The notes below the pieces were generated by a model. It saw nothing but the letters and a program-made list of their open reading frames with translations, was not told where the DNA came from and searched no databases. Both the position numbers and the translations under genes were made by a program. Positions 11,501 to 22,279 of a stretch of DNA of 64,000 nucleotides are shown piece by piece. This stretch comes from Xestospongia muta (Eukaryota > Porifera > Demospongiae > Haplosclerida > Petrosiidae), in NCBI GenBank assembly GCA_963693285.1, contig OY848927.1, forward strand, positions 1,924,501 to 1,988,500. Reading direction: 5' to 3'. Position 1 is the stretch's first letter; each line of letters begins with the position of its first letter.

Positions 11501-12580
11501 TTAAATAGGCTGATCTAAAGAGTTTAGTAAGTTTATCTCTCTTAAATATACTAATAAAGTAGTCTAAATAGGTTAAAACTCTAAAATAAAGAGTTTAGAC
11601 CTTTTTGAAAGTTAAAAAAGATTAGAAATTAACTGAAAACTGGTTAAATAGGCTGATCTAAAGAGTTTAGTAAGTTTATCTGTCTTAAATATACTAATAA
11701 AGTAGTCTAAATAGGTTAAAACTCTAAAATAAAGTGTTTATAGCTTTTTGAAAGTTAAAAAAGATTAGAAATTAACTGTGAAAACTGGTTAAATAGGCTG
11801 ATCTAAAGAGTTTAGTAAGTTTATCTCACTTAAATATACTAATAAAGTAGTCTAAATAGGTTAAAACTTTAAAATAAAGAGATTAGAGCCTTTTGAAAGT
11901 TAAAAAAGATTAGAAATTAACTGTGAAAACTGGTTAAATAAGCTGATCTAAAGAGTTTAGTAAGTTTATCTCTCTTAAATATACTAATAAAGTAGTCTAA
12001 ATAGGTTAAAACTCTAAAATAAAGAGTTTAGACCTTTTTGAAAGTTAAAAAGATTAGAAATTAACTGAAAACTGGTTAAATAGGCTGATCTAAAGAGTTT
12101 AGTAAGTTTATCTGTCTTAAATATACTAATAAAGTAGTCTAAATAGGTTAAAACTCTAAAATAAAGTGTTTATAGCTTTTTGAAAGTTAAAAAAGATTAG
12201 AAATTAACTGTGAAAACTGGTTAAATAGGCTGATCTAAAGAGTTTAGTAAGTTTATCTCACTTAAATATACTAATAAAGTAGTCTAAATAGGTTAAAACT
12301 TTAAAATAAAGAGATTAGAGCCTTTTGAAAGTTAAAAAAGATTAGAAATTAACTGTGAAAACTGGTTAAATAAGCTGATCTAAAGAGTTTAGTAAGTTTA
12401 TTTGTCTTAAATATACTAATAAAGTAGTCTAAATAGGTTAAAACTCTAAAATAATGTGTTTAGAGCTTTTTGAAAGTTAAAAAAGATTAGAAATTAACTG
12501 TGAAAAGTGGTTAAATAAACTGATCTAAAGAGTTTAGTAAGTTTATCTGTCTTAAATATACTAATAAAGTAGTCTAAATA
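8534..12580. repeat. Six-monomer higher-order repeat (868 bp) with truncated copies
   Basis: A series M1-M6 repeats. M1 has the 2 bp deletion 'ttaactgaaaactgg'; M2 'gtttatagc'; M3 'aactttaaaataaag' with 'agagcc'; M4 'gtgtttatagc' with 'tgaaaagtgg'; M5 'aataagttaaaa' with 'agaagttaac'; M6 'ttaactctg'. M1 starts at 8,534, 9,402, 10,704, 11,572 and 12,005, spaced about 6, 9, 6 and 3 monomers. The second copy is altered at M6 and followed by extra units. The copy at 11,572 holds only M1-M3, and that at 12,005 runs M1-M4. A degenerate series appears again from about 14,494. Truncations fall on monomer boundaries, as expected for in-register unequal exchange. Confidence 0.8.
9980..10269. repeat. 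Adjacent identical monomers within the six-mer region
   Basis: The units at 9,980 and 10,125 both carry 'gtttaaaaagattagaag' and match apart from the last base ('aaataa' against 'aaatag'). This is a single-monomer duplication, and it accounts for part of the departure from the six-mer order after the second copy. Confidence 0.75.
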
Positions 12581-12581
12581 G

Positions 12582-13455
12582 GTTAAAACTCTAAAATAAA
12601 GAGTTTAGAGCTTTTTGAAAGTTAAAAAAGATTAGAAATTAACTGTGAAAACTGGTTAAATAAGCTGATCTAAAGAGTTTAGTAAGTTTATCTGTCTTAA
12701 ATATACTAATAACGTGCTCTAAATAGCTTAAAACTCTAAAATAAAGTGTTTAGAGCTTTTTGAAAGTTTAAAAAGATTAGAAATTAACTGTGAAAACTGG
12801 TTAAATAAGCTGATCTAAAGAGTTTAGTAAGTTTATCTGTCTTAAATATACTAATAAAGTAGTCTAAATATGTTAAAACTCTAAAATAAAGAGTTTAGAG
12901 CTTTTTTAAACTTTAAAAACATTAGAAATTAACTGTGAAAACTGGTTAAATAAGCTGATCTAAAGAGTTTAGTAAGTTTTTCTGTCTTATATATACTAAT
13001 AAAGTAGTCTAAATAGGTTAAAACTCTAAAATAAAGAGTTTAGAGCTTTTTGAAAGTTAAAAAAGATTAGAAATTAACTGTGAAAACTGGTTAAATAAAC
13101 TGATCTAAAGAGTTTAGTAAGTTTATCTATCTTAAGTATACTAATAAAGTAGTCTAAATAGGTTAAAACTCTAAAATAAAGTGTTTAGAGCTTTTTGAAA
13201 GTTAAAAAAGATTAGAAATTAACTGTGAAAACTGGATAAATAAACTGATTTAAAGAGTTTAGTAAGTTTATCTATCTTAAGTATACTAATAAAGTAGTCT
13301 AAATAGGTTAAAACTCTAAAATAAAGAGTTTAGAGCTTTTTCAAAGTTAAAAAAGATTAGAAATTAACTCTGAAAACTGGTTAAATAGGCTGATCTAAAG
13401 AGTTTAGTAAGTTTATCTCTCTTAAATATACTAATAAAGTAGTCTAAATAGGTTA
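12582..13455. repeat. Distant copy of the 2,322-3,195 block
   Basis: This is the block described at 2,322. Shared markers in order are 'gtttaaaaag', 'tatgttaaaact', 'cttttttaaactttaaaaac', and two 'tatcttaagtatac' units with 'gatttaaag' in the second (near 13,248). Private changes are 'aacgtgctct' (about 12,712), 'gtttttctgtcttat' (about 12,977) and 'actggataaat' (about 13,231). The match weakens after about 13,340, where 'ttttcaaag' and 'ttaactctg' appear. Confidence 0.65.
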
Positions 13456-16400
13456 AAACTCTAAAATAAAGAGTTTAGAGCTTTTTGAAAGTTTAAAAAG
13501 ATTAGAAATTAACTCTGAAAACTGGTTAAATAGGCTGATCTAAAGAGTTTAGTAAGTTTATCTGTCTTAAATATACTAATAAAGTAGTCTAAATAGGTTA
13601 AAACTCTAAAATAAAGAGTTTAGAGCTTTTTGAAAGTTAAAAAAGATTAGAAATTAACTGTGAAAACTGGTTAAATAAGCTGATCTAAAGAGTTTAGTAA
13701 GTTTATCTGTCTTAAATATACTAATAAAGTAGTCTAAATAGGTTAAAACTCTAAAATAAAGTGTTTAGAGCTTTTTGAAAGTTTAAAAAGATTAGAAGTT
13801 AACTGTGAAAACTGGTTAAATAAGCTGATCTAAAGAGTTTAGTAAGTTTATCTGTCTTAAATATACTAATAAAGTAGTCTAAATAGGTTAAAACTCTAAA
13901 ATAAAGAGTTTGGAGCTTTTTGAAAGTTTAAAAAGATTAGAAATTAACTGTGAAAACTGGTTAAATAGGCTGATCTAAAGAGTTTAGTAAGTTTATCTCT
14001 CTTAAATATACTAATAAAGTAGTCTAAATAGGTTAAAACTCTAAAATAAAGAATTTAGACCTTTTTGAAAGTTAAAAAAGATTAGAAATTAAGTGTGAAA
14101 ACTGGTTAAATAAACTGATCTAAAGAGTTTAGTAAGTTTATCTGTCTTAAATATACTAATAAAGTAGTCTAAATAAGTTAAAACTCTAAAATAAAGAGTT
14201 TAGAGCTTTTTGAAAGTTTAAAAAGATTAGAAGTTAACTGTGAAAACTGGTTAAATAAGCTGATCTAAAGAGTTTAGCAAGTTTATCTGTCTTAAATATA
14301 CTAATAAAGTAGTCTAAATAGGTTAAAACTCTAAAATAAAGAGTTTGGAGCTTTTTGAAAGTTTAAAAAGATTAGAAATTAACTCTGAAAACTGGTTAAA
14401 TAGGCTGATCTAAAGAGTTTAGTAAGTTTATCTCTCTTAAATATACTAATAAAGTAGTCTAAATAGGTTAAAACTCTAAAATAAAGAGTTTAGAGCTTTT
14501 TGAAAGTTAAAAAAGATTAGAAATTAACTAAAAACTGGTTAAATAGGCTAATCTAAAGAGTTTAGTAAGTTTATCTGTCTTAAATATACTAATAAAGTAG
14601 TCTAAATAGGTTAAAACTCTAAAATAAAGTGTTTAGAGCTTTTTGAAAGTTAAAAAAGATTAGAAATTAACTGTGAAAACTGGTTAAATAGGCTGATCTA
14701 AAGAGTTTAGTAAGTTTATCTCTCTTAAATATACTAATAAAGTAGTCTAAATAGGTTAAAACTTTAAAATAAAGAGTTTAGAGCCTTTTGAAAGTTAAAA
14801 AAGATTAGAAATTAACTGTGAAAACTGGTTAAATAAGCTGATCTAAAGAGTTTAGTAAGTTTATTTGTCTTAAATATACTAATAAAGTAGTCTAAATAGG
14901 TTAAAAATCTAAAATAAAGTGTTTAGAGCTTTTTGAAAGTTAAAAAAGATTAGAAATTAACTGTGAAAACTGGTTAAATAAGCTGATCTAAGGAGTGTAG
15001 TAAGTTTATCTGTCTTAAATATACTAATAAAGTAGTCTAAATAGGTTAAAACTCTAAAATAAAGTGTTTAGAGCTTTTTGAAAGTTAAAAAAGATTAGAA
15101 ATTAAGTGTGAAAACTGGTTAAATAAGCTGATCTAAAGAGTTTAGTAAGTTTATCTGTCTTAAATATACTAATAAAGTAGTCTAAATAGGTTAAAACTCT
15201 AATATAAAGATTTTGGAGCTTTTTGAAAGTTTAAAAAGATTAGAAATTAACTCTGAAAACTGGTTAAATAGGCTGATCTAAAGAGTTTAGTAAGTTTATC
15301 TCTCTTAAATATACTAATAAAGTAGTCTAAATAGGTTAAAACTCTAAAATAAAGAGTTTATAGCTGTTTGAAAGTTAAAAAAGATTAGAAATTAACTGAA
15401 AACTGGTTAAATAAGCTGATCTAAAGAGTTTAGTAAGTTTATCTCTCTTAAATATACTAATAAAGTAGTCTAAATAGGTTAAAACTCTAAAATAAAGTGT
15501 TTATAGCTTTTTGAAAGTTAAAAAAGATTAGAAATTAAGTGTGAAAACTGGTTAAATTAGCTGATCTAAAGAGTTTAGTAAGTTTATCTGTCTTAAATAT
15601 ACTAATAAAGTAGTCTAAATAAGTTAAAACTCTAAAATAAACAGTTTAGAGCTTTTTGAAAGTTTAAAAAATTAGAAATTAACTGTGAAAACTGGTTAAA
15701 TAAGCTGATCTAAAGAGTTTAGTAAGTTTATCTGTCTTAAATATACTAATAAAGTAGTCTAAATAGGTTAAAACTCGAAAATAAAGAGTTTAGAGCTTTT
15801 TGAAAGTTTAAAAAGATTAGAAATTAACTGTGAAAACTGGTTAAATAGGCTGATCTAAAGAGTTTAGTAAGTTTATCTGTCTTAAATATACTAATAAAGT
15901 AGTCTAAATAGGTTAAAACTCTAAAATAAAGAGTTTAGAGCTTTTTGAAAGTTAAAAAGGATTAGAAATTAACTGTGAAAACTGGTTAAATAAGCTGATC
16001 TAAAGAGTTTAGTAAGTTTATCTGTCTTAAATATACTAATAAAGTAGTCTAAATAGGTTAAAACTCTAAAATAAAGTGTTTAGAGCTTTTTGAAAGTTAA
16101 AAAAGATTAGAAATTAACTGTGAAAACTGGTTAAATAAACTGATTTAAAGAGTTTAGTAAGTTTTTCTCAAATATACTAAAAACATAGTCTAAATAGGTT
16201 AAAACTCTAAAATAAAGAGTTTAGAGCTTTTTCAAAGTTAAAAAAGATTAGAAATTAACTGTGAAAACTCGTTAAATAAGCTGATCTAAAGAGTTTAGTA
16301 AGTTTATCTATCTTAAATATACTAATAAAGTAGTCTAAATAGGTTAAAACTCTAAAATAAAGACTTTAGAGCTTTTTGAAAGTTTAAAAAGATTAGAAAT

Positions 16401-17500
16401 TCACTGTGAAAACTGGTTAAATAAGCTGATCTAAAGAGTTTAGTAAGTTTATCTCTCTTAAATATACTAATAAAGTAGTCTAAATAGGTTAAAACTCTAA
16501 AATAAAGAGTTTAGAGCTTTTTGAAAGTTTAAAAAGATTAGAAATTAACTGTGAAAACTGGTTAAATTAGCTGATCTAAAGAGTTTAGTAAGTTTATCTC
16601 TCTTAAATATACTAATAAACTAGTGTAAATAAGTTAAAACTCTAAAATAAAGAGTTTAGAGCTTTTTGAATGTTAAAAAAGATTAGAAATTAACTGTGAA
16701 AACTGGTTAAATAAGCTGATCTAAAGGGTTTAGTAAGTTTATCTCACTTAAATATACTAATAAAGTAGTCTAAATAGTTAAAACTCGAAAATAAAGAGTT
16801 TAGAGCTTTTTGAAAGTTAAAAAGATAAGAAATTAACTGTGATAACTGGTTAAATAAACTGATCTAAAGACTTTAGTAAGTTTATCTGTCTTAAATATAC
16901 TAATAAAGTAGTCTAAATAGGTTAAAACTCTGAAATAAAGAGTTTAGAGCTTTTTGAAATTTTTAAAAGATTAGAAATTAACTGTGAAAACTGGTTAAAT
17001 AAGCTGATCTAAAGAGTTTAGTAAGTTTATCTCTCTTAAATATACTAATAAAGTAGTCTAAATAGGTTAAAACTCGAAAATAAAGAGTTTAGAGCTTTTT
17101 GAAAGTTAAAAAAGATTAGAAATTAACTGTGAAAACTGGTTAAATAAGCTGATCTAAAGAGTTTAGTAAGTTTATCTGTCTTAAATATACTACTAAAGTA
17201 CTCTAAATAGGTTAAAACTCGAAAATAAAGAGTTTAGACCTGTTTGAAAGTTAAAAAACACTAGAAATTAACTGTGAAAACTGGTTCAATAAACTGATCT
17301 AAAGAGTTTAGTAAGTTTATCTGTCTTAAATATACTAATAAAGTAGTCTAAATAGGTTAAAATTCTAAAATAAAGTGTTTAGAGCTTTTTGAAAGTTAAA
17401 AAAGATTAGAAATTAACTGTGAAAACTGGTTAAATAAACTGATCTAAAGAGTTTAGTAAGTTTATCTGTCTTAAATATACTAATAAAGTAGTCTAAATAG

Positions 17501-18160
17501 GTTAAAACTCTAAAATAAAGAGTTTAGAGGTTTTTGAATGTTAAAAAGGATTAGAAATTAACTGTGAAAACTAGTTAAATAAGCTGATCTAACGAGTTTA
17601 GTAAGTTTATCTATCTTAAATATACTAATAAAGTAGTCTAAATAGGTTAAAACTCTAAAATAAAGAGTTTAGAGCTTTTTCAAAGTTTAAAAAGATTAGA
17701 AATTAACTGTGAAAACTGGTTAAATAAGCTGATCTAAAGAGTTTAGTAAGTTTATCTGTCTTAAATATAGTAATAAAATAGTCTAAATAGGTTAAAAGTC
17801 TAAAATAAAGAGTTTAGAGCTTTTTCAAAGTTAAAAAAGATTAGAAATTAACTGTGAAAACTGGTTAAATAAGCTGATCTAAAGAGTTTAGTAAGTTTAT
17901 CTGTCTTAATTATACTAATAAAGTAGTCTAAATAGGTTAAAACTCTAAAATAAAGTGTTTAGAGCTTTTTGAAAGTTAAAAAGATTAGAAATTAACTGTG
18001 AAAACTAGTTAAATAACCTGATCTAAAGAGTTTAGTAAGTTTATCTGTCTTAAATATACTAATAAAGTAGTCTAAATAGGTTAAAACTCTAAAATAAAGT
18101 GTTTAGAGCTTTTTGAAAGTTAAAAAGATTAGAAATTAACAATGAAAACTAGTTAAATAA
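17501..18160. repeat. 4.5-monomer block, copy 1
   Basis: Markers in order are 'gaggtttttgaatg' with 'aaaaaggattag', 'aactagtt' and 'ctaacgag'; then 'ttttcaaagttta' with 'atagtaataaaatag'; then 'gttaaaagtcta'; then 'tcttaattata'; then 'ttaacaatgaaaac'. The same series lies 1,881 bp downstream (13 monomers minus 4 bp) at 19,382-20,040. One difference seen is 'gaaatctag' there against 'gaaaactag' here. Confidence 0.8.
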
Positions 18161-19381
18161 CCTGATCTAAAGAGTTTAGTAAGTTTATCTGTCTTAAATA
18201 TACTAATAAAGTAGTCTAAATAAGTTAAAACTCGAAAATAAAGAGTTTAGAACTTTTTCAAAGTTAAAAAAGATTAGAAATTAACTGTGAAAACTGGTTA
18301 AATAAGCTGATCTAAAGAGTTTAGTAAGTTTATCTTTCGTAATTATACTAATAAAGTAGTCTAAATAGGTTAAAACTGGAAAATAAAGAGTTTAGAGCTT
18401 TTTGAAATTTAAAAGATTAGAAATTAACTGTGAAAACTGGTTAAATAAACTGATCTAAAGAGTTTAGTAAGTTTATCTCTCTTAAAGATACTAATAAAGT
18501 AGTCTAAATAGGTTAAAACTCAAAAATAAAGAGTTTAGAGCTTTTTGAAAGTTTAAAAAGATTAGAAATTAACTGTGAAAACTGGTTAAATAAGCTGATC
18601 TAAAGAGTTTTGTAAGTTTATCTGTCTTAAATATACTAATAAAGTAGTCTAAATAGCTTAAAACTCGAAAATAAAGAGTTTAGAGCTTTTTCAAAGTTAA
18701 AAAAGATTAGAAATTAACTGTGAAAACTGGTTAAATAAACTGATCTAAAGAGTTTAGTAAGTTTATCTGTCTTAAATATACTAATAAAGTAGTCTAAATA
18801 GGTTAAAATTCTAAAATAAAGTGTTTAGAGCTTTTTGAAAGTTAAAAAAGATTAGAAATTAAATGTGAAAACTGGTTAAATAAACTGATCTAAAGAGTTT
18901 AGTAAGTTTATCTGTCTTAAATATACTAATAAAGTAGTCTAAATAGGTTAAAACTCTAAAATAAAGAGTTTAGAGCTTTTTCAAAGTTAAAAAAGATTAG
19001 AAATTAACTGTGAAAACTGGTTAAGTAAGCTGATCTAAAGAGTTTAGTAAGTTTATCTCTCTTAAATATACTAATAAAGTAGTCTAAATAGGTTAAAACT
19101 CTAAAATAAAGTGTTTAGAGCGTTTTGAAAGTTAAAAAAGATTAGAAATTAACTGTGAAAACTGGTTAAATAAACTGATCTAAAGAGTTTAGTAAGTTTA
19201 TCTATCTTAAGTATACTAATAAAGTAATCTAAATAGGTTAAAACTCTAAAATAAAGAGTTTAGAGCTTTTTGAAAGTTTAAAAAGATTAGAAATTAACTG
19301 TGAAAACTGGTTAAATAAGCTGATCTAAAGAGTTTAGTAAGTTTATCTGTCTTAAATATACTAATAAAGTAGTCTAAATAG

Positions 19382-20040
19382 GTTAAAACTCTAAAATAAA
19401 GAGTTTAGAGGTTTTTGAATGTTAAAAAGGATTAGAAATTAACTGTGAAAACTAGTTAAATAAGCTGATCTAACGAGTTTAGTAAGTTTATCTATCTTAA
19501 ATATACTAATAAAGTAGTCTAAATAGGTTAAAACTCTAAAATAAAGAGTTTAGAGCTTTTTCAAAGTTTAAAAAGATTAGAAATTAACTGTGAAAACTGG
19601 TTAAATAAGCTGATCTAAAGAGTTTAGTAAGTTTATCTGTCTTAAATATAGTAATAAAATAGTCTAAATAGGTTAAAAGTCTAAAATAAAGAGTTTAGAG
19701 CTTTTTCAAAGTTAAAAAAGATTAGAAATTAACTGTGAAAACTGGTTAAATAAGCTGATCTAAAGAGTTTAGTAAGTTTATCTGTCTTAATTATACTAAT
19801 AAAGTAGTCTAAATAGGTTAAAACTCTAAAATAAAGTGTTTAGAGCTTTTTGAAAGTTAAAAAGATTAGAAATTAACTGTGAAATCTAGTTAAATAACCT
19901 GATCTAAAGAGTTTAGTAAGTTTATCTGTCTTAAATATACTAATAAAGTAGTCTAAATAGGTTAAAACTCTAAAATAAAGTGTTTAGAGCTTTTTGAAAG
20001 TTAAAAAGATTAGAAATTAACAATGAAAACTAGTTAAATA
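19382..20040. repeat. 4.5-monomer block, copy 2
   Basis: This is the downstream copy of 17,501-18,160. It sits inside the larger segment shared with 26.5-31.6 kb but has no counterpart there: the offset between the two large segments falls from 7,681 to 6,958 bp across it, a loss of five monomers. It therefore looks like an insertion into this copy, or a loss from the other. Confidence 0.75.
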
Positions 20041-21699
20041 AGCTGATCTAAAGAGTTTAGTAAGTTTATCATTCTTAAATATACTAATAAAGTAGTCTAA
20101 ATAGGTTAAAACTCTAAAATAAAGAGTTTAGAGCTTTTTGAAAGTTAAAAAAGATTAGAAATTAACTGTGAAAACTGGTTAAATAAACTGATCTAAAGAG
20201 TTTAGTAAGTTTATCTATCTTAAATATACTAATAAAGTAGTCTAAATAGGTTAAAACTCTAAAATAAAGTGTTTTGAACTTTTTGAAAGTTTAAAAAGAT
20301 TAGAAATTAACTGTGAAAACTGGTTAAATAAGCTGATCTAAAGAGTTTAGTAAGTTTATCTGTCTTAAATATACTAATAAAGTAGTCTAAATAGGTTAAA
20401 ACTCTAAAATAAAGAGTTTAGAGCTTTTTGAATGTTAAAAAAGATTAGAAATTAACTGTGAAAACTGGTTAAATAAACTGATCTAAAGAGTTTAGAAGGT
20501 TTATCTGTCTTAAATATACTAATAAAGTAGTCTAAATAGGTTAAAACTCTAAAATAAAGTGTTTAGAGCTTTTTGAAAGTTTAAAGAGATTAGAAATTAA
20601 GTGTGAAAACTGGTTAAATAAGCTGATCTAAAGACTTTAGTAAGTTTATCTGTCTTAAATATACTAATAAAGTAGTCTAAATAGGTTAAAACTCTAAAAT
20701 AAAGAGTTTAGAGCTTTTTGAAAGTTAAAAAAGATTAGAAATTAACTGTGAAAACTGGTTAAATAAGCTGATCTAAAGAGTTTAGTAAGTTTATCTGTCT
20801 TAAATATACTAATAAAGTAGTCTAAATAGGTTAAAACTCTAAAATAAAGAGTTTAGAGCTTCTTGAAAGTTAAAAAAGATTAGAAATTAACTGTGAAAAC
20901 TGGTTAAATAAGCTGATCTAAAGAGTTTAGTAAGTTTATCTGTCTTAAATATACTAATAAAGTAGTATAAATAGGTTAAAACTCTAAAATAAAGTGTTTA
21001 GAGCTTTTTGAAAGTTAAAAAAGATTAGAAATTAACTGTGAAAACTGGTTAAATAAACTGATCTAAAGAGTTTAGTAAGTTTATCTGTCTTAAATATACT
21101 AATAAAGTAGTCTAAATAGGTTAAAACTCGAAAATAAAGAGTTTAGAGCTTTTTGAAAGTTAAAAAAGATTAGAAATTAACTGTGAAAACTGGTTAAATA
21201 AGCTGATCTAAAGAGTTTAGTAAGTTTATCTGTCTTAAATATACTAATAAAGTAGTCTAAATAGGTTAAAACTCGAAAATAAAGAGTTTAGAGCTTTTTC
21301 AAAGTTAAAAAAGATTAGAAATTAACTGTGAAAACTGGTTAAATAAGCTGATCTAAAGAGTTTAGTAAGTTTATCTGTCTTAAATATACTAATAAAGTAG
21401 TCTAAATAGGTTAAAACTCTAAAATAAAGTGTTTAGAGCTTTTTGAAAGTTAAAAAAGATTAGAAATTAACTGTGAAAACTGGTTAAATAAACTGATCTA
21501 AAGAGTTTAGTAAGTTTATCTGTCTTAAATATACTAATAAAGTAGTCTAAATAGGTTAAAACTCTAAAATAAAGAGTTTAGAGCTTTTTCAAAGTTAAAA
21601 AAGATTAGAAATTAACTGTGAAAACTGGTTAAATAAACTGATCTAAAGAGTTTAGTAAGTTTATCTGTCTTAAATATACTAATAAAGTAATCTAAATAG

Positions 21700-22279
21700 G
21701 TTAAAACTCTAAAATAAAGTGTTTAGAGCTTTTTGAAAGTTAAAAAAGATTAGAAATTAACTGTGAAAACTGGTTAAATAAACTGATCTAAAGAGTTTAG
21801 TAAGTTTATCTATCTTAAGTATACTAGTAAAGTAATCTAAATGGGTTAAAACTCTAAAATAAAGAGTTTAGAGCTTTTTGAAAGTTAAAAAAAATTAGAA
21901 ATTAACTGTGAAAACTGGTTAAATAAACTGATCTAAAGAGTTTAGTAAGTTTATCTGTCTTAAATATACTAATAAAGTAGTCTAAATAGGTTAAAACTCT
22001 AAAATAAAGTGTTTAGAGCTTTTTGAAAGTTAAAAAAGATTAGAAATTAACTGTGAAAACTGGTTAAATAAACTGATCTAAAGAGTTTAGTAAGTTTATC
22101 TATCTTAAGTATACTAGTAAAGTAATCTAAATGGGTTAAAACTCTAAAATAAAGAGTTTAGAGCTTTTTGAAAGTTAAAAAAAATTAGAAATTAACTGTG
22201 AAAACTGGTTAAATAAACTGATCTAAAGAGTTTAGTAAGTTTATCTGTCTTAAATATACTAATAAAGTAGTCTAAATAG
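21700..22279. repeat. Dimer duplicated in tandem, two identical 290 bp copies
   Basis: The pair of a 'gtgtttagagc' unit ending 'atactagtaaagtaatc' plus 'aaatgg', and a unit with 'gttaaaaaaaattag', is present at 21,700-21,989 and again at 21,990-22,279. I saw no differences. The equivalent place in the other large segment (about 28,800-29,090) holds a single copy with 'agtaaaataatc', so the duplication appears specific to this copy and recent. Confidence 0.85.
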
